Shown here: positions 46,006 to 55,019 of the stretch, piece after piece
Numbering within the stretch: the first letter of the stretch is position 1
Layout of the letters: the number at the start of each line of letters is the position of its first letter
Assembly: GCF_028640845.1 (NCBI RefSeq)
Contig: NC_080539.1
Span: 367,431,233-367,495,232 of the forward strand
Direction: 5' to 3'
DNA length: 64,000 bases
Source of the DNA: Ahaetulla prasina
Taxonomy: Eukaryota; Chordata; Lepidosauria; Squamata; Colubridae
Program-made: the position numbers and the translations under genes
The notes under the pieces: generated by a model
Seen by the model: only the letters and a program-made list of their open reading frames with translations
The model's database searches: none
What the model was told of the DNA's origin: nothing

Positions 46006-46644
46006 GCAACGCTTTGATGCTTTTAAGAAGAAGGACCCCGGCTCATTTCTCTTTTTTATTTTGGCATGTTTTTTTAAAACGTCTGGGCATGGGTGGGAGA
46101 GGTCATCTCCCCTTTAATCGCCTCCGTCTGGCTTGCTCTCTCTCTCTCTCTCTCTCTCTCTCTTGCCCCCCTCCCGTCCCCTTTTGCGGGATGCCAACTT
46201 CTTCGGGTTTTTTTCCTTTTTCTTTCTTTTTTTGAGGGGAGGGGGCGGAAAAAACTGGGATTCCTTAATTTATTGCACAGAGATGGAGCAGGTTCTGGGT
46301 ACCTTTGCAGTTCTTAAGATCTTCTTAGGAACGAAGCGGTGCAGCATCCTACCATCCATCCAGGTTTCTGCAAAGCAGATCTAGTTGTCGGGATCTGAAG
46401 CTTTCAAATGGGGAGGGGGAGAGTCTGTTTTCTATAGGAACAGATGGCTGCGGGTCGTTTTGCTCTTTTTTTTTCTTTTTCTTTCTTTCTTTCTTTTCTT
46501 TTTTTTCTTTTCTTTTGCAACGCTTTGATGCTTTTAAGAAGAAGGACCCCGGCTCATTTCTCTTTTTTATTTTGGCATGTTTTTTTAAAACGTCTGGGGA
46601 TGGGTGGGAGAGGTCATCTCCCCTTTAATCGCCTCCGTCTGGCT

Positions 46645-46682
<38 letters not shown>

Positions 46683-47024
46683 CCCCCCCTCCCGTCCCCC
46701 TTTGCGGGATGCCAACTTCTTCGGGTTTTTTTCCTTTTTCTTTCTTTTTTTGAGGGGAGGGGGCGGAAAAAACTGGGATTCCTTAATTTATTGCACAGAG
46801 ATGGAGCAGGTTCTGGGTACCTTTGCAGTTCTTAAGATCTTCTTAGGAACGAAGCGGTGCAGCATCCTACCATCCATCCAGGTTTCTGCAAAGCAGATCT
46901 AGTTGTCGGGATCTGAAGCTTTCAAATGGGGAGGGGGAGAGTCTGTTTTCTATAGGAACAGATGGCTGCGGGTCGTTTTGCTCTTTTTTTTTCTTTTTCT
47001 TTCTTTCTTTCTTTTCTTTTTTTC
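45965..47024. repeat. ~515-bp tandem duplication upstream of the ephrin exon
   Basis: GCAACGCTTTGATGC occurs at 46006 and 46517 (offset 511); CAGATGGCTGCGGGTCG occurs at 46441 and 46959 (offset 518). Between them the two copies are almost identical, differing in CT-run length and a few bases (CTGGGCATGGG versus CTGGGGATGGG). (CTTT)n tracts flank each copy. Confidence 0.95.
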
Positions 47025-47704
47025 TCTCTCCTAAAAAGGAGCGCTCTGCAAACTTCCTTCTCTTCCCGCTTCCCTTCTCAAAACTCTTTGCAGGCATGCA
47101 ACTGTCCCCACCAGAAGAACCTTCATCCACCCAGGGACCCGAGAGGTTCAAATGTTCAAAGAGGAGGGGGGGGGGTTTGCTTCAAAGAGGAGAGGAGCAA
47201 AATCCAGAGGAAAAGTGGAAATAAATCACCGGGTTTCTTTCGGGAAGAGGAATTCTCCCTCCCCCTCTAACAGTCTCCCAGATCTCACCAAGAAGGCAAA
47301 AAAAAAAAAAATCAAGAAAAGCTGTCAAGTCAGCAAAGCAAAAGTCTCAAGAGAAATCTGGATTCTGCCATGCCTAACCCTGGCAACAGCCACACACACA
47401 CACAAAAAAGAAGGAATTAAAACAATTCCTGGTTTCGATTTTTTTTAGAGGGGGGGGTGCAGAAGAGCTTTTCAAGAGCCCAGCGCTTTCTTTCCCAGAT
47501 GGCAAGCAGTAGTTGCCCAGAAACGGAATTAAATTAGGAATTCTTTTTCCTCTTCCACCACACCTCCTCCTCCTCCTCTTTGCTAAAATCAAATCAATGT
47601 ACTTTCTTTTCTTTTTCTTTTTTTAAAAAAAAGAAGGTTCCAAACATACATACAGTACAGTGTAGTCCAGAAACTTCCCAGTTTTAAAGAGCTTTTTCCT
47701 TTTC

Positions 47705-47738
<34 letters not shown>

Positions 47739-48570
47739 GCTTGGTATCTTCTCCTCTCTCTCTTTCTCTCTCGCGCTCTCTTTCTTTTTTAATCAGAATC
47801 TGTCCCGCCGAGGTTTCTTCCTTTAAAAAACGTTAGACAAACAGATCAATAAAACGGATCCTTTTTTTTGAAGCACCCCCTTTCTGGAGTAACTTCTATT
47901 TTCAATAATTTTTTTTTCTCCTCCTTTCTTCGCTCCCCAGGAAAAAAAAAAAAAACACCCCACAAAAACTCCCAAGAACGCTCCTCTTCCTCTCGGTTCA
48001 CACAACAGGTTTCTCACTCGCGAGGAAAGACGCCTCTCCCCTTCTCCATCCGCCCCCCTCCCCAAAAAAAAAAGGAATCTACTTTTCCTCCTTTTGATTC
48101 CCCACTTCTACTTTTTTCCTTTTCTTTCCTAACAATGCGAGAATCTCCCTTTATATTAACCGAGAAGAAAGAACACCGAGGCGCAGCGGCACAAGCAGCA
48201 TTGCAAGAGGTGAAGGGGGTGGGGGGGAGGAAGAGAGAAGGAGGCAGGAGGAGGAGGAGGAGGAAAGCAAAGGGGTGTGTGTGCTCACGCGCGTGTGTTG
48301 TGTGTGTGTGTGATGTGTGTGAGAATATACGGAGGGAAGAAAAAATGCAAGGTGAGTGCACAGGGGTGCCGATTCCCCCAGACTTCCTTCCCTCCCTCCC
48401 TTCCTCCCTTCCTTCCTCCCATCCTTCCCTCCCCCCCCACATTTTTTAAAAAAATCCCAATTTAAAACGATTTCTTTCTTTCTCTCTTTCTTTTTTATAT
48501 TAGGGATCAAGAGACTGCAATGCCCAAACGCACGCGCTGGCAACGTGATTCTGGATAAAACATGCTCCCA

Positions 48571-48603
<33 letters not shown>

Positions 48604-48721
48604 TTTTCTTTCTCTCTCTTTTTTTTCCCCCCGTTCCGGAATCAAATGGCTAAAAAAAAAGAAAAAAGAAAAAAGGAAGGAAGGAAGGAAGAGGGGGAAA
48701 AAAGGAAAGAAAGGGGGGAAA
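47025..48721. other. Upstream region rich in homopolymers and polypyrimidine tracts
   Basis: Contains many A/T runs, CTTT and CCTT blocks (47700-47790, 48380-48435) and a GT repeat at 48577-48603. The ORFs here, including a 193-codon plus-strand frame, are dominated by low complexity. If the transcript starts at the CpG block, this would be 5' UTR or a 5' intron. Confidence 0.45.
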
Positions 48722-49045
48722 AAGAAAGAAAAAGGAAAAAGAGAGACAGAGACAGACAGAAAGAAAAGGTAGCTAGATCAAGGTTTTCTCTCTCTCTTTC
48801 TTTCTCTCTCTCTCTCTTTTTCTTTTTTTTTTTTTTTTGCGGTCCGGTTAAGCCTCGCTGGCGATCTCCCCTTTTTTTTAAAAAAAGAAAAAGGAAAAAG
48901 AGAGACAGAGACAGACAGAAAGAAAAGGTAGCTAGACCAAGGTTTTCTCTCTCTCTCTCTCTCTCTCTTTTTTCTTTTTTTTTTTTTTGCGGTCCGGTTA
49001 AGCCTCGCTGGCGATCTCCCCTTTTTTTTAAAAAAAGAAAAAAAA
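48722..49045. repeat. ~155-bp tandem duplication
   Basis: GAGAGACAGAGACAGACAGA at about 48741 recurs at about 48900 and GCGGTCCGGTTAAGCCTCGC at 48839 recurs at 48989. Each unit contains an A/G-rich half, a CT-rich half and the CTCGCTGGCGATCTCCCC block. Offsets of 150-159 bp reflect microsatellite length differences. Confidence 0.95.
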
Positions 49046-49059
49046 GAAAGAAAAAAGCC

Positions 49060-49555
49060 TCGCCACTTTTATTAAGCGGTCTCCCCTCCGGCTCGGCCGC
49101 TTCGCAACGCCGCCGGCTTCCTGGCCACTCGGGCAAAGAGAGGAGGCACCGTCGCCACTTGGCCGGGGAGCCTAAAGTAAGCGCGGCGCTTTCGCCCAAC
49201 GCCGCCCGGCTCTCCCCACCGCACACCCTCCGAGCCCCAGCCTTCCGTCGGGGCGGAGCCCACCCGGGCTCAAGGTTGGTTGGCCGGCGAAGGGAGAGCC
49301 CCACCTTCCGCCATGTGCGGCTCCTGCCGCCGCCGCCGCCGCTCCGGCCTCTTTTGAGTCAATTTCACGTCTCTCGGGGAGGGTCCGGGCGAAGGCTGGG
49401 AGAAGAGCGGGAGGGGGAGGAGGGAGCATGGAAACCCACGCCGCTTTTATTTTATTTTATTATTTTATTTCCGAGGCGGGGGTGGGGGGTGGGGGAAGGG
49501 GGCACTTTGGGGGAAAGACCGCCGCCGCCTCTCTCCTGCTGCTGCTCCTGCTGCA
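49060..49555 (-). promoter_or_regulatory. CpG-rich block, candidate promoter of the ephrin-A gene
   Basis: The only sustained GC- and CpG-rich stretch in the window (for example CGGCTCGGCCGCTTCGCAAC, GCCGCCGCCGCCGCTCCGGC). It lies ~3.3 kb upstream of the ephrin start codon on the transcribed side. There is no clear TATA box. The strand is assigned from the gene's direction. It could equally be a bidirectional promoter. GC-rich frames inside it look non-coding. Confidence 0.55.
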
Positions 49556-49639
49556 AAAAAAAAAAAAAGGTAACTCACTCCTGGCTTTCTCTTTACTTCG
49601 TTTATTTCGTTTATTTGTATCCTGCCTTTACATTTATTT

Positions 49640-49679
49640 ATTTATGTGTATATATACACACACACACACATATATGTAT

Positions 49680-49710
<31 letters not shown>

Positions 49711-49840
49711 CACACACACACCTATATATACCTATATACATATAAATACGTATGTGTGTGTGTGTGTGTATGTATATATATATGTATGTATGTATGTATG
49801 TATATATATATGTATGTGTGTGTATATTTGTTTTCATAAG
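49640..49840. repeat. (TA)n(CA)n(TATG)n microsatellite
   Basis: Alternating TA, CA, GT and TATG runs. The Tyr/Ile/Thr/His-rich frames are artefacts. It adjoins a fold-back element. Confidence 0.95.
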
Positions 49841-49843
49841 TTT

Positions 49844-49972
49844 TCACCGGTATAGGTATGTAGGTCTTGGCGTATTCGGGTCTTTTCCCATGTAAGGTTG
49901 AGAGTATCTTGGATACTCTCAACCTTACACGGGAAAAGACCTGAATACGCCAAGACCTACATACATGTATGT
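49844..49972. mobile_element. Fold-back element, third copy
   Basis: Near-perfect hairpin: GTAGGTCTTGGCGTATTCGG .. CTTTTCCCATGTAAGGTTGA and its complement ending CGAATACG-like CCAAGACCTAC, around the short loop ATCTTGGAT. The CGAAACG core is absent. Confidence 0.9.
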
Positions 49973-50027
49973 GTATGTGTGTCTATATTTGTTTTCTGAG
50001 ATTTTTGCGGGTATTTGTATGTAGGTC

Positions 50028-50208
50028 TTTGGTTATTCAGGTTTTCTCCCGCGTAAAATTGGAAGTGTCTTGGCAACGTTTCGACGAAGTCTCATTCGTC
50101 ATCTTCAGGCTTCAGCTTCATGCCTCTGGGAGCATGACGAATGAGACTTCGTCGAAACGTTGCCAATTTTACGCGGGAGAAAACCCGAAAAACCAAAGAC
50201 CTACATAT
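50028..50208. mobile_element. Fold-back element, fourth copy, with intact core
   Basis: Arms at 50028-50101 and 50135-50208 run from GTAGGTCTTTGGTTATTCAG to the core GACGAATGAGACTTCGTCG in opposite orientations. The right arm lacks 11 bp (AAGACACTTCC). Between them is a unique 33-bp spacer. Both arms keep ACTTCGTCGAAACGTTGCC. Confidence 0.92.
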
Positions 50209-50250
50209 ATATATATATATATATTTACACACACATACATATATATATAT

Positions 50251-50318
<68 letters not shown>

Positions 50319-50410
50319 ATATGTATATATATATGTATATACACACACACACACACATATATATATGTATGTGTATATTCATACATATATAGATATATAC
50401 ATACATACAT
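50209..50410. repeat. (TA)n(CA)n microsatellite
   Basis: Long TA run with TATG and CA blocks, continuous with the fold-back element end. Confidence 0.95.
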
Positions 50411-50412
50411 AT

Positions 50413-50565
50413 CAGGGGTAGGTTCTACTTACTTTTACTACCGGTTTGCATCGTGCCCGCGCATGCGCTATTCTGCGCATGCACAGATTGCTTTTGATGA
50501 CGTTCAGGTCAGTGGGTTCTATCGGTTCTATAGAACCGGTGCGAACCAGGGGCAACCCACCACTA
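50413..50565. mobile_element. hAT-like MITE inside a microsatellite
   Basis: Left CAGGGGTAGGTTCTACTTAC, right CAGGGGCAACCCACCACTA, interior ACTACCGGTTTGCATCG and GTTCTATAGAACCGGTGCG. It interrupts ATACATACAT repeats, which also makes the target duplication unreadable. Confidence 0.8.
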
Positions 50566-50567
50566 AT

Positions 50568-50591
50568 ACATACATACATACATACATACAT

Positions 50592-50646
<55 letters not shown>
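50568..50646. repeat. (CATA)n(CA)n microsatellite
   Basis: About 11 CATA units then ~17 CA units. It continues the repeat split by the hAT element. Confidence 0.95.
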
Positions 50647-50648
<2 letters not shown>

Positions 50649-50771
50649 ATTAAACAAAAAATAGGAGGCTGGATTTATTCGCTACCATGAATTTTACACA
50701 CTCACATACATACATACCTATAAACAATAATAACTCAAGGTGGCGAACAAATCCAGCCTCCTGTTTTGCCC

Positions 50772-50880
50772 ACAACAATGACCCTGTGAGGTGGGTTAAG
50801 CTGAGAGAGAGAGAGAGAGAGAGAGAGAAGGACTGGCTCAAACTTACTCAGCCGGTTTTTCATGGTGGGACTGGAACTCT
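50772..50880 (+). mobile_element. MIR/CORE-like SINE fragment with GA expansion
   Basis: ACCCTGTGAGGTGGGTTAAG, (GA)n, GGACTGGCTCAAACTTACTC, GGTGGGACTGGAACTCT. An AGGAGGCTGGATTT block at 50663 recurs inverted near 50748, giving a small flanking inverted repeat. Confidence 0.65.
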
Positions 50881-50884
50881 TCGA

Positions 50885-51228
50885 AATAGAAATAGAGCTG
50901 GAAGGGTCCTTGGAGGTCTTCTAGTCCAGCCCCCTGCTCAAGCAGGAGACCCTATCCCATTTCAGACAAGTGGGTGTCCAGTCTCTTTTTAAAAACCTCC
51001 AGTGATGAAGTATCTACAACTTCTAGAGGCAAGCTGGTTATTGTTTTCCCTGTCAGGAAATTTCTCCTTAGTTCCAGTTTGCTTCTCCCCTTGGTTAGTT
51101 TCCATCCATTGCTTCTTACCTTCTGGCGCTTTGGAGAATGGGTTGATTCTCCTCCTTCTCTGTGGCAAGTCCCTCAAATATTGGATCACTGCTATCATGT
51201 CCCCCCCTAGTCCTTCTTTTCTCTAGAC
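50885..51228 (-). mobile_element. CR1 LINE 3' fragment, left arm of a CR1 palindrome
   Basis: Minus-strand CR1 from its 3' end (AGAGCTGGAAGGGTCCTTGG) to the GDMIAVIQYLRD region (ATTGGATCACTGCTATCATG). It meets an opposite CR1 copy at about 51230-51260. Confidence 0.9.
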
Positions 51229-51240
51229 TAGCACATACAG

Positions 51241-51833
51241 TTGCAGGAATTGGGTATGGCCAGTCTAGAGAAAAGACGGACTAGGGGGGACATGATAGCA
51301 GTGATCCAATATTTGAGGGACTTGCCACAGAGAAGAGGACATCAAATTATTCTCCAAAGCACCTGAAGGCAGGACAAGAAACAATTTATGGAAACTAATC
51401 AAGGAGAGACGCAACCTGGAATTAAGGAGAAACTTCCTAACTGTGGGAAGAATTAACCAGCTTGCCTTCAGAAGTTGTAGGTGTTTCATCACCTGAAGTT
51501 TTTAAGAAAAGACTGGAACAACCACCTATCTGAAACCGTACCGTGTTTCCCTGAAAATAACACCGGGTCTTATATTAATTTTTGCTCCAAAAGATGCACT
51601 ACGGCTTATTTTCTGGTTAGGTCTTATTTTGGGGGAAATATGGTACTAAAGGCATCCATCTGGCTGACAGTCTTAAACTAGGGCTTATTTTGGGGGTAGG
51701 GCTTATATTACGAGCATCCTGACAAATCATGCTAGGGCTTATTTTTCAGTTGGGTCTTATTTTCAGGGAAACAGGATATAGGATCTCCTGCTGGAGCAGG
51801 GGGATTAGGTTCCCTTCCAGCTCTATTCTGACT
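51241..51833 (+). mobile_element. CR1 LINE 3' fragment, right arm, split by a TIR element
   Basis: Plus-strand CR1 from TTGCAGGAATTGGGTATGGC to CACCTATCTGAAACCGTA, resuming at 51779 with TAGGATCTCCTGCTGGAGCA and ending near CTTCCAGCTCTATTCTGACT. Parts are the reverse complement of the preceding CR1. Confidence 0.9.
51541..51778 (-). mobile_element. TIR element (TTTCCCCGAAAATAAGAC family) in CR1
   Basis: Left CCGTGTTTCCCTGAAAATAA, right GGTCTTATTTTCAGGGAAAC, bounded by TA. Internal GGGCTTATTTTGGGGGTAGG and CATGCTAGGGCTTATTTTTC match the 29.97-kb copy in reverse order. Confidence 0.9.
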
Positions 51834-51837
51834 GATT

Positions 51838-52031
51838 GATAGTCTCCAGGCCTTTAATCATCCTAGTTTCTGTTCTCTACACCTTTTTCCAAAGTCTCGA
51901 CATCTTTTTTGTCATGTGGGGCCATATTTAATAAAGTTTTTTAATTATTGATTTTATTCTGTATTTATTCATTGTTGTTTTAATTGGCTGTGAACCGCCC
52001 TGAGTCCTTCGGGAGAAGGGCGGTATAAAAA

Positions 52032-52091
<60 letters not shown>

Positions 52092-52275
52092 AATGTGGTG
52101 ACCGAAACAGGATGCCGCTGTTCCAGATGTGGTCTTGCTATGGTTTTATAGAGCGGTACTAAGACTTCACTCCTCGTCTCCTGCTTTCTAGCCTGGTGCC
52201 TTAACGCTAGAATCAAACTGGCTTTCTGCTTTATTGCCTTTTGTCCCAAAGATTTACAGAGGGATTCCATTTAAA
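51838..52275 (-). mobile_element. CR1 LINE fragment, more 5' part, split by an L2-like tail
   Basis: Minus-strand CR1: CTCCAGGCCTTTAATCATCC .. AAAGTCTCGACATC, then after the insertion TGTGGTGACCGAAACAGGAT .. GGTTTTATAGAGCGGTACTA. It encodes the region around LIRLYNALVRPHLE in other copies. Confidence 0.82.
51918..52091 (+). mobile_element. L2-like LINE 3' tail in CR1
   Basis: T-rich UTR, GTGAACCGCCCTGAGTCCTT, GGGCGGTAT and ~15 AAAT units. ATGTGG on both sides (before GGCCATATTT and before TGACCGAAAC) is a likely target duplication. Confidence 0.85.
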
Positions 52276-52277
52276 CC

Positions 52278-52652
52278 AGGGGTCTCCAACCATGTCAACT
52301 TTAAGCCTGGCGGACTTCAACTCCCAGAATTCTTCAGCAATGTTTTCTTAAAATAAACCAACCAGAATCCACAGCAGTTTTCAGTGTAGTGCAAAATTAA
52401 AGAGTTAACCATTTCCATTAACTAATTGCACCTCAAATTTTTTTTAAATTGTGAACAATTTCTTATGAAAATGGTCAAATAGGACAAAGAGATTAACTAA
52501 ACCCAATGGGTAAATTCACAGAGTATATATTTTGTGACTCCTTTAAAAAAGGCTAATATAACCATGATTTTAATATGTTCCCTTAGTTACTGGTTCCCCG
52601 ATTCTGGGAGTTGAAGTCCGCCAGGCTTAAAGCTGCCAAGGTTGGAGACCCT
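52278..52652. mobile_element. Long member of the palindromic MITE family
   Basis: Left GGGGTCTCCAACCATGTCAA .. GGACTTCAACTCCCAGAATT, right ATTCTGGGAGTTGAAGTCCG .. GCCAAGGTTGGAGACCC. Unlike the short copies it retains ~230 bp of AT-rich non-palindromic interior, possibly the ancestral middle. Confidence 0.85.
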
Positions 52653-53036
52653 TGCCTTGACTGGATTGATGCATTTGATGTTGGCGCCACAAAACGTTGC
52701 TCAAATTATAGATATATCCACTAAAGAAATCGTTAAAAGATCAAAAGGCAATGGGATGAATGGATGGGATAGAAGCAAGCATAGTTTGCAAGGATGGAGA
52801 AATAGGATGGCTCAAAGTTGCTTTGCTATTTCTGATTATTTTTTTCTGCCCTATGAAAAGAATTGCATGACTTGAATGAGAAGAGAAGTAACGGATGCGC
52901 ATGTGGTTACAAACCTAGAGACTGGATTTTAAATGCGGCGTAGCCTGATACGGCAACCAATTTAAGATTATTAATTTGTTTGTTTATTTCTATCCTTCTG
53001 GGATATTTATATTATTATGACATTATAATTATATTA

Positions 53037-53350
53037 TATTGTGTTTCCCCAAAAACAAGACATCCCCTGATAATAAGCCCTCCCCCCAAAATAAACCCTC
53101 TCTATAAATAAGCCCTCCCCCCAAAATAAGCCCTCCCTGAAAATATTTAAATGCATGCACAGCCGGTCCATGCCATTTCCTCTGGTTAGGGTTAGGGAGA
53201 CAGAGCTGGAAATCAGGTAAGACGGCAAGAGGAGCCCCGTCTTGCTCCACGCACCCCAAAATAATAAGACCTTCCTGAAAATAAGGCCAAGCGCTTATTT
53301 TGGGGTTCAAAAAATATAAGACAGGGTCTTATTTTCGGGAAAAAATGGTA
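53037..53350. mobile_element. TIR element (TTTCCCCGAAAATAAGAC family), divergent
   Basis: Left TTGTGTTTCCCCAAAAACAA, right GGGTCTTATTTTCGGGAAAA with AATAAGCCCTCCCCCCAAAA units repeated in the left half. The middle (GCACAGCCGGTCCATGCC) differs from the other copies. Confidence 0.82.
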
Positions 53351-53369
53351 ATGTTTCATAAATATACTA

Positions 53370-53680
53370 GAATTAGAATAACAGAGTTGGAAGGGACCTT
53401 GGAGGTCTTCTAGTCCAACCTCCTGCCCAGGCAGGAAACTCTACACAACTTCAGACAAATGATTATCCAACAACATCATCTTAAAAACTTCCAGTGTTGG
53501 AGCATTCACAACTTCTGGAGGCAAGTTGTTCCACTGGTTAAATGTTCTAACTGTCAGGAAATTTCTCCTAAGTTGCTTTTCTCCTTGGTTAATTTCCACT
53601 CATTGTTTCTTGTCCTGTCCTCAGGGGCTTAGAAGAATAGCTTGTCTCCCTCTTCTTTGTTGGAAGCCCCTGAGATACAT

Positions 53681-53682
<2 letters not shown>
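53370..53682 (-). mobile_element. CR1 LINE 3' fragment
   Basis: From the 3' end (AACAGAGTTGGAAGGGACCT) through the ORF end to CAGCCCCTGAGATA-like sequence at 53675, where it breaks into a GATA array. Confidence 0.9.

Positions 53683-53744
<62 letters not shown>
53683..53744. repeat. (GATA)n microsatellite
   Basis: About 15 GATA units at the junction of CR1 and the next LINE tail. Confidence 0.96.
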
Positions 53745-53799
53745 TTTGAAATTTTATTTCATATTTATTTTTATAAATATGATTTATATGATTTATATT

Positions 53800-53956
53800 G
53801 ATATATTGACCATCAATTGTATTGTAAATGTTGTACCTTGATGAAGGTATCTTTTCTTTTATGTACACTGAGAGCATATGCACCAAGACAAATTCCTTGT
53901 GTGTCCAATCACACTTGACCAATAAAAAATTCTATTCTATTCTATTCTATTCTTAA
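53800..53956 (+). mobile_element. L3/L2-clade LINE 3' tail with TTCTA repeats
   Basis: TGTTGTACCTTGATGAAGGT, GCACCAAGACAAATTCCTTG, TGTGTCCAATCACACTTG, then AATAAAAAATTCTATTCTAT. Same family as 5355-6061. Confidence 0.88.
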
Positions 53957-53984
53957 TAACTCAAGGTGGCGAACATGCCTAATA

Positions 53985-54633
53985 TAGGTAGTCCTCTACT
54001 TAGACAATTCGTTTAGTGACCCTTCAAAGTTACAACAGCATTGAAAAAAGTCACTTAAGACTATTTTTCACACTTATGACCATTGCAGCATCTCCACACA
54101 TGCGATTTACATTCAGATGCTTGGCGACTGGTTCATATGTATGACAATTTTTTTTATTTATTTGCATTTATATCCCGCCCTTCTCCGAAGACTCAGGGCG
54201 GCTTACACTATGTTAGCAATAGTCTTCATCCTATTTGTATATTTATATACAAAGTCAACTTATTGCCCCCAACAATCTGGGTCCTCATTTTACCTACCTT
54301 ATAAAGGATGGAAGGCTGAGTCAACCTTGGACCTGGTGGGACTTGAACTTGCAGTAATTGCAAGCAGCTGCTGTTAATAACAGACTGCATTAGCAGTCTG
54401 AGCCACAGAGGCCCAATTGCAGTGTCCTGGGGTCACGCGATCCCCCTTCGCGACTTTCTGACAAGCAAAGTCAATGGGGAAGCCGGATTCACTTAACCAC
54501 CAGGTTACTAACTTGACAGCTGCAGTGATTCACTTAACAACAGTGGCAGGACAAGTCGTAAAATGGGTCAAAACTCACTTAACAAATGTCTCACTTAGCA
54601 GCATGAATTTTGGGTTCAATTGTGGTCATAAGG
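53985..54633 (+). mobile_element. TA-flanked TIR element split by a SINE
   Basis: Left TAGGTAGTCCTCTACTTAGA; body broken at 54147 (GTATGACAATT) and resumed at 54415 (AATTGCAGTGTCCTGGGG). The right end stops at GTGGTCATAAG, truncated by the next element. Confidence 0.87.
54151..54414 (-). mobile_element. tRNA-derived SINE with L2-like tail
   Basis: Minus strand: GGGCCTCTGTGGCTCAGACT head, AGTTCAAGTCCCACC B box-like, AAAATGAGGACCCAGATTGT body and CCGCCCTGAGTCTTCGGAG tail. AATT at both edges may be part of the target duplication. Closely matches the copy at 11986. Confidence 0.92.
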
Positions 54634-54635
54634 TA

Positions 54636-54999
54636 TAGGTAGTCCTGGATTTAAGACCAGAGTGGAAACCAGAATTAGTTTTTGCGACACTTGTTAAATG
54701 AATCACTGCCGTTGTTAAGTAAATCACATGTGGTCCTTAAATGAATCTGCCTTCCCCCCAATTATTTTACTCGTCCGAAGCCGCCTGGTTAGGTCTCAAA
54801 TGGCGGTCACATGATGCAGGGATGCTACATTCATACTAAATACAGTACATGCTGGTTGCCAAGCGCCCAAATTTTGATCACATGACCAGGGGATGGTCCC
54901 ACAATTATAAGTGTGAGGACCAGTTATAAGTTATCTTTTCAATGCCGTTCTAACTTTGAAGAATCACTAAACAAATGGTTGTAAATTGAGTTTATCTGC
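54636..54999 (-). mobile_element. TA-flanked TIR element, inverted
   Basis: Left TAGGTAGTCCTGGATTTAAG, body in reverse order (GTTGTTAAGTAAATCAC early, CTAACTTTGAAGAATCACTA late), right end degenerate (TTGAGTTTATCTG). Confidence 0.78.
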
Positions 55000-55019
55000 A
55001 CTCCTTTCTACTACTACTT

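Noticed and set aside
47868..48449. 193-codon plus-strand frame
   Set aside because: Low-complexity Ser/Pro/Lys/Arg composition over homopolymers; no domain.
49172..49429. Ala/Arg/Pro-rich minus-strand frame in the CpG block
   Set aside because: GC-driven open frame; the ephrin signal peptide is encoded separately at 45826.
48562..49839. 425-codon plus-strand open frame
   Set aside because: It is a run-through of polypyrimidine tracts, two copies of the ~155-bp duplication, the CpG block and TA/CA microsatellites (YIYIYTHTH). No domain and extreme composition.
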